64,000 bases of DNA, taken from Rotaria sordida (taxonomy: Eukaryota; Rotifera; Eurotatoria; Philodinida; Philodinidae). The position numbers were made by a program, and so were the translations under genes. The notes beneath the pieces are model-generated. The model saw only the letters and a program-made list of their open reading frames with translations. It was not told the DNA's origin and did not search any database. Numbering within the stretch: the first letter of the stretch is position 1; each line of letters opens with the position of its first letter. The stretch spans positions 124,001-188,000 of the forward strand of contig CAJNOL010000138.1 of assembly GCA_905250125.1 (NCBI GenBank), read 5' to 3'. Of the stretch, positions 11,073-21,484 are shown one piece after another.

Positions 11073-13091
11073 TTAGTTCTTTTCAGTAAGTCGACGAATG
11101 TTATTCTCGATTTTCTGTCGAAATGGATGGTCAATAGAAAGAAACTTCTCATAAATAGTTAATGCATGCTGATAATAGTCAAGTGCCATTTTTTGCTTCT
11201 TCTGTTTTTCATAACAAATGCCAATATTATTCAAACTAGAGCCAATATCGATATGACCAGATGAATAAAATTTCTCTCGAATTTTCAATGCTCGTTTATA
11301 ATAATCGAGAGCTTCATCGTACTTTCCTTGTTGATAGAGAACAACACCCATGTTGTTGAGGCTATGAGCAATGTAGACATGACCAGATGGATATAATTTT
11401 TCTTGAATTTTCAATGCTCGTTTATAATAATCGAGAGCTTTATCGTACTTTTCTTGTCGATAAAGAATAACACCAATGTTGTTGAGGCTTGTAGCACTAA
11501 CAAGATGACCAGATGGATAAAGTTTCTCTTGAATTTCCAGTGCTCGTTGATAATAGTTGAGAGCACTACTGTACTTTCTTCGATCAGAGAGAATAGCACC
11601 AATGTTGTTGAGAGCATGAGTAGAATCTTTGAGTCGTGTTGGTTTATTATTCATCATTCGCTCATATGCACGATCATAATATTTTCGAGCATCACTCCAC
11701 TCACCTTTAAAGTCAAAAGCTCGACCAATATTAAATTCAATCCAAGCTTGATCTTCATCATTTGAATCATTTAATAATCGTTGAAAATATTTAAGTGCTT
11801 TGTCATATTGATCTAAATTGAGTAATAATCTTCCAAAAATAATTGAAACACTTAATTCTTCTGTGTCTTCTTTTATTAATTCAATAAAATCTTTCATAAT
11901 TTTTTGTCCTTCATTTGAAAGATTCATTTTAATTATTTGTAATGATTCTTGTTCTTGAATAGATTCAATTTGAAAACAGGCATTTAAATCAAATAAAACT
12001 TTTTGTTCATTTGAATCTTCATTAAATTGGGCAATATCACCAAAAATAATATTTTTATCAATTAATTTAATATCACATTGAATATGAAAAAGAACAGAAA
12101 TGACATTAATTCTTTTTGTTGGTTTCTTTGTACAACTGAGTTCTTGTGATTTTCGTCGACTAGTGGAAAAATATCCATTTATTGAAATAAGTTTTCCTTG
12201 ATTTTCTTTTAGTTTATTAAATTCTTGTTTGTCAAGTTTAACTCCTCGATAGACATTTAAAATATTTTCTTTTGATAATAAAATTTTTTTATGTTGACGT
12301 TGAAGATTTTGAGAAAGATCACCAATGAAAAATCGAAATTGATATAAGAAATCAATATCTTTAGTTTTTAATGCTTTATTAATTAATTTATAAACAAATG
12401 ATTGTTTTGAATACCATCGAATTGCATCTTCTGGTTGATAATATTGTTCAAATTCATTAATTAATTCAATTTCTTTTGTATTTCCATAATAATAGTCTTT
12501 ACATGATTCAATTATTTGTTGTTTTGCTTGTTGATTTCGTGGAAGACGAGTAATAATATAATTAAATAATTGAAACCATAAAAATTCTGCTGATTCTTTT
12601 GATAAATCTTGAATTAATCTTTGATGTTGATCAAAAAAACAAAATTTTTCAATTTGTTCATTAACAAAATCGATTTGTTCTTTTATTGATTCATATAAAT
12701 CATGAAGATTAGAATAAATTCCAATTATTTTTGAATATTCATTTAATAAATATTCATATCGATTTTTTTTCGTTGAAAAGATAAAAATTGAATCAATTTG
12801 ATGGCAAGAAGAAATTCGAGGTAAAATTTGTGTTGCTTTTGATCCTGATGTTATTAAAAAGATTTTTTCTTTATCAATTGATTCAATTAATTGAATACAT
12901 TGTTCAAGATCAGTAGAAAAAATAACAAAATTATTAATCAGACGAAGTTGTTGTTTTGTTTGTTCAGTATCTTCACGTGGTCTGATATTTGGATCAAACC
13001 AAATAAGTGTTATACCTTCTTTATTTTCATTATCGTTTGTACCAACAGATTGCTTGTTGTCGTTACTTAGAACTGATGATTTGTAGGCCAT
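11073..13091 (-). CDS. N-terminal alpha/beta domain + ADP-ribosyltransferase-like domain + TPR protein (catalytic Glu replaced)
   Basis: Single-exon reading frame of 672 residues with ATG start. Residues about 25-145 form an alpha/beta domain (LIWFDPNI, then FLITSGSKATQILP and SIFIFSTKK) shared with the second ART gene at 35.7 kb. Residues about 160-390 resemble an R-S-E class mono-ADP-ribosyltransferase: Arg282 in VYRG and Ser309-Thr-Ser311 in GYFSTS. The third motif reads N-E-Q-K-V-L-F at 361-367, so the position expected to be the catalytic Glu of ExE is Lys364. That predicts loss of transferase activity. Residues about 410-670 are TPRs of the kinesin-light-chain type at 42-residue spacing (ALNNIGAIL, SLNNIGVILYRQEKYDKAL). 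Three TPR units are almost identical at DNA level. No signal peptide. An ATTAAA lies just past the stop (11063-11068, minus strand). Domain calls come from motif recognition only. Confidence 0.85.
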   Translation of the reverse strand: MAYKSSVLSNDNKQSVGTNDNENKEGITLIWFDPNIRPREDTEQTKQQLRLINNFVIFSTDLEQCIQLIESIDKEKIFLITSGSKATQILPRISSCHQIDSIFIFSTKKNRYEYLLNEYSKIIGIYSNLHDLYESIKEQIDFVNEQIEKFCFFDQHQRLIQDLSKESAEFLWFQLFNYIITRLPRNQQAKQQIIESCKDYYYGNTKEIELINEFEQYYQPEDAIRWYSKQSFVYKLINKALKTKDIDFLYQFRFFIGDLSQNLQRQHKKILLSKENILNVYRGVKLDKQEFNKLKENQGKLISINGYFSTSRRKSQELSCTKKPTKRINVISVLFHIQCDIKLIDKNIIFGDIAQFNEDSNEQKVLFDLNACFQIESIQEQESLQIIKMNLSNEGQKIMKDFIELIKEDTEELSVSIIFGRLLLNLDQYDKALKYFQRLLNDSNDEDQAWIEFNIGRAFDFKGEWSDARKYYDRAYERMMNNKPTRLKDSTHALNNIGAILSDRRKYSSALNYYQRALEIQEKLYPSGHLVSATSLNNIGVILYRQEKYDKALDYYKRALKIQEKLYPSGHVYIAHSLNNMGVVLYQQGKYDEALDYYKRALKIREKFYSSGHIDIGSSLNNIGICYEKQKKQKMALDYYQHALTIYEKFLSIDHPFRQKIENNIRRLTEKN

Positions 13092-13939
13092 ATGAATTCG
13101 AATGGAACTTTATTCTGATGATGCGAATACCACTATTACACAAGAAAACCAAGTGTGGATATATTTGTAAAGATTTTTGTTTTGGAAAAAAAAATCCGAA
13201 GGTTGATTTAAATTATCTTATGATATCAACACGAAAACAATGGTTCCTTGGTTTGCGTCCTTATCTTTTCACTGCTTACTATAATATAAATTTGTTATCT
13301 TTTCATTGTTTTACCAGTAAGTCAATATTGCAAACAAATAAATGTGGCTCGAAGAGAGGACGAAATACGATCTAAGGACATTAAACATTTTCGTTTCATT
13401 TTTTTTTTGAACTAATTCTTTGACAACGCAAAAGATGAATAGGCACAATGATGAAGAATCTTTTAGTTTGATAATGTTTAGGAAGCGTGAAAATACAATG
13501 ATTGTTATAAGTCATTTTTTAAAACTTCATTGTTGATGGAAAATTTCACAAATTTGGATTCAATCGGTTATGACTTGTTGTTCTGTGTCATTGCAACGTA
13601 ATTCAATTAACTGATAGAATATTTTTTGTGCTCACTTTCTTAATAAACTTTTATGTTAAATTGGGTGTAGGTGGGTGCCATGTTGGTTTGCGTATCGGGG
13701 TGGACTAGGTAGAGAGAAAATCCACCAAGAAACATCCACACATATCTATTTCATATAAATTGAAAATTCTTAAAATGTTTTATCGTCAAAGATTATCGTG
13801 TTGCTCTTACTTGTATTTTTCTCTTAAAAGATTCTATTCAACAACTTGATTGTTCATCCTTTATGCAATTTCCGATCACTGCTGTTTCGACACTCTATTA
13901 TCGATCAGCAGCATATAAAAGAAATCCATTCGATATGTA
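13092..13939. other. Upstream region of the ART-TPR gene, with a telomere-like fold-back at 13665-13745
   Basis: No gene is recognised. At 13665-13745 gggtgtaggtgggtg and later tcggggtgga face tccaccaagaaacatccaca, a weaker copy of the G-rich/C-rich fold-back. No clear TATA box is evident close to the minus-strand start codon. Confidence 0.5.
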
Positions 13940-14699
13940 TAGGGTGGATAAAAATGTTTTTCCAGGAGGATAACGCTGTGATTTTAAATAGAGTCAATAA
14001 TAAATTTTATACCAAATGAAAGTGCGTCAAAAATGGGATTTACTAATATTAAATGGTAAAGGTTCTACAAAACTTTTTATATCAAACATAATAAATCTCT
14101 AGAAATAGGGTGCATAAAAATAGTTTTCTACGGGGTAATGCTGTGATTTTAAATAGGATCAATGACAAATTTTATATCAGATGAAAGGGCATCAAAAATA
14201 GGATTTGTTAATATAAAATAGTAAGGGTTTTATCAATCTTTTTATATCAAATATAACAAATTTCTAGAAATTTTCGCTATTTTAGTGTGAAAAAAGTTCT
14301 TTCATGAGACAGTTTAAAAACTAAATTTGATTCAGATTGATGGTTTTCTACGAAGTAATGCTGCGGAAATTTCTAGAAATTCATTATGTTTGTTATAAAA
14401 AGGTTGGCAGAACCCTTACTATTTAATACTGACAAATCCTATTTTTGATGTCCTTTCATTTGATATAAAATTTGTCATTCACCCTATTTAAAATCACAGC
14501 ATTACCCCGTAGAAAACTATTTTTATGTATCCTGTTTCTAGAGATTTATTATGTTTGATATAAAAAGTTTTGTAGAACCTTTACCATTTAATATTAGTAA
14601 ATCCCATTTTTGACGCACTTCCATTTGGTATAAAATTTGTTATTGACTGTATTTAAAATTACAGCGTTATCCCCTGGAAAAACATTTTTACCCACCCTG
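13940..14699. mobile_element. Fold-back MITE with TA target duplication and doubled arms
   Basis: The left end TAGGGTGGATAAAAATGTTT and the right end, complement of CAGGGTGGGTAAAAATGTTT, are flanked by TA at 13938-13939 and 14700-14701. Each arm is itself a tandem pair of about 166 bp units: a unit from 13940, a second from about 14107, then the inverted pair in the right arm with a central loop near 14290-14370. Internal landmarks ctgtgattttaaatag and tttttatatcaaa recur four times, twice in each orientation. There is no coding capacity. TA duplication and a CAGGG-type terminus fit a Tc1/mariner-mobilised element. Confidence 0.85.
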
Positions 14700-14701
14700 T
14701 A

Positions 14702-15806
14702 CTTAGAGGGCCAAGCTCACATTGAATTTTAAAATTAGGCTAGCCACTATGAACATACTGTAACAGCTGAAATAATTTACGAAATGTGGGAAATGGTTCA
14801 GCTTGAACGCATAGAAAGCAAAAATAATAATCTTGTGGCGACATATCGATATTACTTACTAGTGAAAATATCAAGAACTTGGTGGTTTTTATTCAAAGTA
14901 GATTACCATTGGGTTACTTGGGAAAAATTAGAATTACGAGGATCCATTGTATTAAAAAAGCATGATGTGAATAAAAATAATAAAATTTTAACTACTTAAT
15001 GACACGAAAAAATGCTGTAGAAGCTAAATCACTTCTAAATAAAAAGCAATGAAATACAATTCAAAAGAAAATCGTATTCATACAAGTTTCTATTATAATT
15101 TTCGTGGTTTGTTCGATTGCAACTAAAATATTGTAAATGTAATTATATTTAAAATAATCTTCCAGATGAATTGTGAAAACTAAAACTAACAAATTATCTG
15201 AACAAAAAGCAATTTAGATGTAATTATTTCCTGGTAGAAAGACAACCCACAAGAAAGATAGTAGCGACCAAAATAACTTTTGAACGATATCAGGCTTCCT
15301 CATTAACACTGTTATTTTAATGAACAAGATAATGATATCTGAATGCACTAAAACACTTATGAAAATCATAAAATTTTTTATTGATTTTGTTAGATACTGG
15401 TCCACAATAATCGAGAATCCCCCAAGGCTGTCATTGGTTTCCATTCTGCACAATCATATGCACCATTTAAGTGAATTCACTTATGTATAATGGGTTGCTG
15501 GCATTACTGCAATGAGATGTTCTGTGAAATATGAAAGAGTTTCACATGAAACCGTTTTCCATTTCAACTATAGTAAGGTATAATACAAAACCTGAAAAAT
15601 TTTCATACGAAACCTTTTTTCATTTCTACCTTCACAGAAGTATGATACAAAACCTCTTTTTTTTCAGAACCTTATAACAGTATCACACCAAATCTTTTCT
15701 GCTACTAAACCTACAAGAGGTTTCGCAGATGCGTACGGTAACTCTAAAAGTTCAATAAAATACCACCAAACCATAAAGGTTTCGTACGGTACCATTTTTT
15801 TTTCAG
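14702..15806. repeat. Intergenic with a degenerate tandem repeat at about 15520-15800
   Basis: From about 15520 to 15800 an approximately 50-70 bp motif recurs with drift: a catacgaaacctttttt-like part, a cttcacagaagtatgat-like part, then acaaaacct. The stretch ends at a pyrimidine tract and cag that could serve as the acceptor of the following FG-GAP exon. An open frame at 14784-14999 has no recognisable features and is not called. Confidence 0.5.
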
Positions 15807-16211
15807 TGTAGGTCGTTCGCCAATGGGAATTTTAATAATGACGGTCAAATAGATATTGCAGTTGTGAGTTCAGACACTAGCAGCATCGGTATTTTTCTGA
15901 TATATGCTAATGGTTCTTTCGCAAATCAAATGGCATATTCAACTGATCCCTCTTCATGGTCTGCAGCTGTTGGTGATTTCAACAACGATACTTTGTTAGA
16001 CATTATTGTCGTCACTTATGGCAGGAACAACGTGGATGTGCTGGTTGAATATGGTAATGGCTCCTTCGCAGATGTAAAGGATTTTTGGATCAGTCATGAA
16101 TCTCTTCCGTTCTCGGTTTTCGTTGGTGATTTGAACAATGACAGGAAGCTGGATTTTATCGTCGCCAATGAATGTGCTAACAATCTAAAAATTTTCTTAC
16201 AGACTTGTTAA
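15807..16211 (+). pseudogene. FG-GAP/VCBS repeat protein fragment (3' exon or relic)
   Basis: After a likely acceptor at 15805-15806 (poly-T then cag) an open frame of about 134 codons runs to a TAA at 16209-16211. It contains three beta-propeller calcium-loop motifs: FNNDGQIDIAVV, VGDFNNDTLLDIIVV and VGDLNNDRKLDFIVAN, at roughly 45-55 residue spacing. These D-x-N-x-D-x-x-x-D type loops are typical of FG-GAP/VCBS blades found in integrins and in many secreted, bacterial-like rotifer proteins. No start codon, signal peptide or upstream exons were found in the preceding 2.5 kb, so this is probably a leftover of a larger gene. No ATG start is implied by the coordinates. Confidence 0.65.
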
Positions 16212-18064
16212 TATTGCAACTGCCAGCTTGAGTGTTTTCATTGATTTCCGATTTCTAACTTGTACTTAGTGTTATTTATATTTCTTCTAACTTCTTTTTC
16301 GGTATGAGTGTGTTTAGAATTGATAAGTTTTATGCAAGAATAAGAAACATCAAATGAAACTACCATAATACATTTCTATAGGGCAAAGGATCTCGTCAAG
16401 TGTGAGATGTGGCTGTGTATAACTACAACAATAACTGATATTTTGATTTTTTCGAAATTTCGGTGTGGTTTATTTATTTCATATATTATAATGAATTCAG
16501 TGAGAAAGTTTGAATACTTTTTTTTGAAATGTTTGAGACATGTTGTGATCATAACAGAATTGAGGGTGTGGATAAAAATCAGATCGACACCCACATCCAC
16601 ACCCAACTCATATTATGCTGTTTGAAGAAAAATATTGAGACTGTAAGTTTTAAGTCGAGTTTCTATCATTCTCTCCTCCCTATACACCTTAGCAATCGGG
16701 ATCAAAGGTTACTCGACATGTTCTCATAGAAATTGAGGACAACAAGCGTCAGACTTCTCCCTCAGAGCATCTTAGCAGCGGAAAAAAGGTACTGCACAAC
16801 TTTAACGACATGACTTGAACTGTTCTAGAAAATCGTAGAACATTCAAAAGCTTTTCTCGAAATCTAAATGGTTGGAATACGTTTGTGAATATTCTAAATA
16901 GTACAGTTTTCGATTTTTGCATAGATAAAAATTTATTTTTACGATGGCTATGGTGATGGATAGTGATATATTAATTTGTCACAGTCGTCATATGAGCAAT
17001 ATAAAATGTATGAACTAATCAAACTATAACTTTGAGGAATAGTCAATATCAGTGTTTTTGAGCTTATCGAGATATATAATAGTACGCAGAGACTTGCTGT
17101 AGATATAACGAATAAGTACAGCAGGTTTGTTTACTAGTTAAATCAATGGCTGCACTAATAATAAAAATAATGTTGAATTAAGAAAAACGGAATACAATAA
17201 TGAATAGTAACAAGGCAAACATAAAAAATAGAGTGTCAGTAAAAAAAAAAGAACAGCTTTCCGCTCAATATGCGGAAATAAATACGGCGAGTGGTTTTCC
17301 TCACAATTGATTATCCTTAGAAAACTACTATATTATTTTTAGAGATTTTCACTTCATGTATTTTGTAATAGTATAATAAACCTAAAGAACACATGTGAAT
17401 TCTATATCTTAGCCTTAAATGAGTCTATGCTGTTTTTCGTTATTTTCGAATTTTCGCTATGCAAATATCATTTTCTTACTTTGTAAATATTTACATGTCA
17501 CTTTTGAAAAATCTGAAATGATTAGTGCGTTTTTTTGAAAATAATTCTTTTCTAGCTCATTGAAAAATTTTGATAAAAAATGAACAGATAAAACTGGCAC
17601 CATTTTAGAGTTTCCTCCATAGTCACTAAACTTGAAACTAATATTTCTAATTTTTCGAAAAGTGTCACACAGATATATATAAAGCAAGAGAATGACATCT
17701 AGATGACAAAAAGATCACAATAACGAAAGAAGTAAATTTTTATGTATTGGATCTGAAAGTTATAGTTTTCCGGAGTATCCATGAACGTTAACTTTATAAA
17801 TAAAAACTTGACAATCTTCTTTATTAACACAAAAAAATCATTAGATTTGGTTTAACAACAGTGGAAATATATAGTTATCTTTTTGGTAGTTGACTTTTCA
17901 GACACCCTGTAGAAGATGATATAATATCACATAGAAAGTTTGATATATTTTTTAATTTTACTACAAAAACAATTAAACATAAACAAATAATAGAAGTAAA
18001 ATATTTTGTACATGTATGCATAACAAACTGATATAATCTAGTTTTATTCTATGGTAATATATGA
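16212..18064. other. Intergenic; small telomere-like fold-back at 16560-16606
   Basis: At 16560-16606 ttgagggtgtggataaaaat is followed by cgacacccacatccacaccc, another short copy of the G-rich/C-rich palindrome. No gene is recognised. A stray caccctgta near 17904 matches the terminus type of the 13.9 kb MITE. Confidence 0.5.
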
Positions 18065-18943
18065 TCATGCTTGTATTGGTATGGCTGCCAGTTGACATAG
18101 AGGTATAATACTTCGTTTTCGAACAAATACTAAACAACGTATACGAGGATTGAGAATAATTATTGCTACAGTTATTATAAGAGCACTTATAGAGTATGAC
18201 AATAGTTCCAAACGATAAGACATTGGATAAAGATAATTTGTAAACAAATATACTACCCAAACGATACCATTTAGTATACCCATAGTACTCATAATTAGAA
18301 AAGTATAAAATATACTCTTGACTACTGCAAATTCTCGATTAGCATTACGTACAACTGAATGATGAAGAAAAACAACTAGTCGAAAATAAACTAGACTAAT
18401 AAATCCGAATTGAATAAGAAATGCTGATAGAACTATGTAGATCTTGCCTGGAAGATTTGTAAAAGGTATTATACAATAATTTTCACTCGGAATATAGATA
18501 AGCAAATCTTCGAAGATAAGATATGGACACATGAGAAAACAAGCTAAGAGCCAATTGAAGATAACAGCCAATAAATGAACTTTAAATGTTCGAAGCCAAA
18601 CATGTTGACGATACACAATATGAATTAATCTTGAAGCAGCTTGAAGACAATAACCATTAAAAGTTGCTGAAGCAGTAACACATAAAAAATATCCATGTAA
18701 TCGACACATTATTGAATCACCATCATATCCAATACTATAATCAAGTCTTAATGATCTTACATTCAATAAAAATAACAATAATGAAAATAGAGAAACAGCA
18801 AAAAATGTTGTGGCATAAATAAAAAATTCGAGATTTTGACGATATCGTCGTTGTACAAGAATAAATAGACATAAAATAATTGCAAATATACTTGTAAATA
18901 GTGATAAAACAAATCCAGACAGATTTAAAATAATGGCAATCAT
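18065..18943 (-). CDS. Rhodopsin-like (class A) seven-helix receptor, divergent
   Basis: Single-exon frame of 292 residues with ATG. Seven hydrophobic segments can be placed at about 5-30, 40-62, 80-105, 120-145, 165-190, 208-233 and 243-265. Cys80 at the start of helix 3 and Cys157 in the second extracellular loop are placed for the conserved disulphide. The helix 3 DRY box is altered to A-S-R (103-105). Helix 7 ends in NPRIR (265-269) instead of NPxxY. Both departures are common in lineage-specific invertebrate receptors. The N-terminus is very short, without glycosylation space or signal peptide, so the ligand-binding site is probably within the membrane. The ligand cannot be predicted; a peptide or small-molecule sensor is plausible. 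Confidence 0.8.
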   Translation of the reverse strand: MIAIILNLSGFVLSLFTSIFAIILCLFILVQRRYRQNLEFFIYATTFFAVSLFSLLLFLLNVRSLRLDYSIGYDGDSIMCRLHGYFLCVTASATFNGYCLQAASRLIHIVYRQHVWLRTFKVHLLAVIFNWLLACFLMCPYLIFEDLLIYIPSENYCIIPFTNLPGKIYIVLSAFLIQFGFISLVYFRLVVFLHHSVVRNANREFAVVKSIFYTFLIMSTMGILNGIVWVVYLFTNYLYPMSYRLELLSYSISALIITVAIIILNPRIRCLVFVRKRSIIPLCQLAAIPIQA

Positions 18944-19967
18944 GATAAATAATAGTATTACTTGTTGTAATGCATTGAAATATAAAAGTGCAAAATATAA
19001 AGAAAATACTCTACAACTTCAGTTGAAAAAATAAATACACACATAATGTGATTTATAGAGCGGGAAAACATAAAAAGACATGATAAAAGACTGCTGTGCA
19101 CTCAAGAATGGAGCTTATCATGCTATGATAATTACAAAGAATAATTTTTTTTATCAGTTGTCATTCATTTTAAAATCGAATAATAAAATAAAATGATGAC
19201 AATAACAAAGCAATTCTGTATTGTATGCTCCTTTTTTTAGTCAAATATCATGAAATTTGACGCATTTTTATTTCCTTCATTGAAGCACTTTAAAATTTGT
19301 TTACAACGTCATTCGATAGAAAATTTATTTCTCTACAAAACAGTCTTCTTTCTTGGTTTTTTTAAAATCATTCTCCTTGTCAACTTTAAAATCAATATTG
19401 TCTGTGGAAGCGTTTTGAAATAGAAAATGCAGAAAAGGTGGGCGTGGTATTGGTATAGCCACTGTTTTTGCTAACGCCAACATCCTTTGTACTAAAATAA
19501 TATTACTTTATTATTGAATGAAAAAATAATGGTGTTTCTTTCAGTTCTTTTCTAAACATGGTTTCGTTCAATACTGGCCTCAAAATGACGAGGAAAAATA
19601 TCTCGAGTGATTCCAGGCTTTTAACTTCATATTTCGACTATAATTAAACTACAGTGAAACTAAAAAACAACCTCGTGAGAATCTCATTTTATTATCAACT
19701 TCTGGTCGATATTAGTGGCATAAACAGAAGATCATTGGTGGTAGCGCAGTATCCTGCGATCTTGAGAGAAATCCATGAAATATAGTATTAATGATGGTAA
19801 TTTTTCCGTTTTTCTTACTTCTAGTAGCAGGGCGAAAACGATCAGTGGTAGGGCAGTGCTCGGTCTAGCTCAGCCTTGATTACGCCATTAGCTTCTATAG
19901 GCCTACAGAACTCATGTAAAATAAACTTTCTATCGAAAACTTGACTATTCATAATGTGAAGACGTAG

Positions 19968-20014
<47 letters not shown>

Positions 20015-21484
20015 AGCAAAGATAATAGTAATAACACTAACACACCCACATATACATCGAATCAACAAAGTGGGAAAAAAAAAATATATAAGGAATGATG
20101 ATTACAGACTACATGAAAGAGGACAAAGATCAATGAACAAAGGACAATTTACTAAAACATTAGTGGCAACATAGTGTCATTATGTTGACGCTAGGAAATC
20201 CTCGGAGCATATGTGCTTATAATTAGTTGTTTCAGAAATATGGTTAACGCTATGAGAAAAAAGGTATTCTTTTTCTAATTGTTATCAAATTACCATTCAT
20301 ATATTATCCTAATAATATTATTTCGATATTAAATAAAATATGAAATCGAAATAGTCTTATTAAACTAATACAAGGTGTCTATTTCTATAAGGCTACACAT
20401 TTTATTTTCAAACTTATTTAATATAGACAGTATAACAAATGAATATCCTAGAGAAACCTTTTGATAGTTTTCAACATTTCCAAAAATGACTTCTTGTTTG
20501 GTTCGTTTCTATGTAATGAATAGAGATGTGGATCTCCTTTGTTTGATCTGCTGTTAATAGTTTTAGGTGTTACATTATTCGTAATTTCCACATTAATTAC
20601 AATTCTCATTAATTTGATGCATTAAAAGAAACTGCTAAGAATTAGGTTCTTCACTATTACAACTCTGAAATATTATAATTCAGTCGAATTAAAGATTTAA
20701 AAGATGAATAATACAAAGATTTTTCGTTTTATATATGCTTAGTCCCAAGTTATTAGGATAGTATAGAAAATGATAATTTGACAAAATCAAAAAAACAAAT
20801 ACAATTGATGTCATCATAACATAAACCATATCTCGCAAATGGAGAGCACTTTAAGATTTTTCTTAGTCTCGTCTGAGAACTATCCAAAGCCAAAAGATGA
20901 AGTTGAAAGTCCTGCAGCAGCTGGAATACTTACCTCGTGAATTAATTTAACTCATTCATGATTCTAGATTTGATCAACATTTGTTTCAATAAATCAATGC
21001 GCTGTTTTATTCACATTCTTTGAAAATCCACATCTGAATTTTCATACTTGTCTTTGTCATTTCAGAAAATTAACAAAACAAATATTCCTTTTTTTGTTCT
21101 TTCATCGTTTCATTTCGCTCAATCGCGGTATAATCTGTCTTATATTCTTTACCAAAAAAATATATATATATATATTTGTACAAAAAAAAAGAAAATCAAG
21201 AAAGCAGAAAAACAGAAATACAATACATATCATGTGCAGTAATCAACAAATGGATTAATTTTTAATTTTGATTGTTCGATTAATCTTACATAAAGTAATT
21301 ATTATTTTTCTTTCTTTCTTTTACTTCAAAAATATTTTTCACACGAATGAATAGTACTGAATCAATATATATTATCTATCAGACGGATGAGTTAATTATT
21401 GTAATAATAACAAGAGAATGAACATATTAAAATTGAATTTAAAATAATAAATGTTCATTACTGAAGAAAAATGTTTTTCTTTTT
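18944..21484. other. Intergenic, with (AT)n microsatellite at 19972-20010
   Basis: No coding frame of interest. The AT dinucleotide tract is nearly perfect for about 38 bases. Around 19735-19900 the strings gtggtagcgcagtat and gtggtagggcagtgct resemble each other but no tRNA fold or B-box was found. Confidence 0.5.

Noticed and set aside
14784-14999. 71-codon frame next to the MITE
   Set aside because: No recognisable family, no splice context and composition like its non-coding surroundings.
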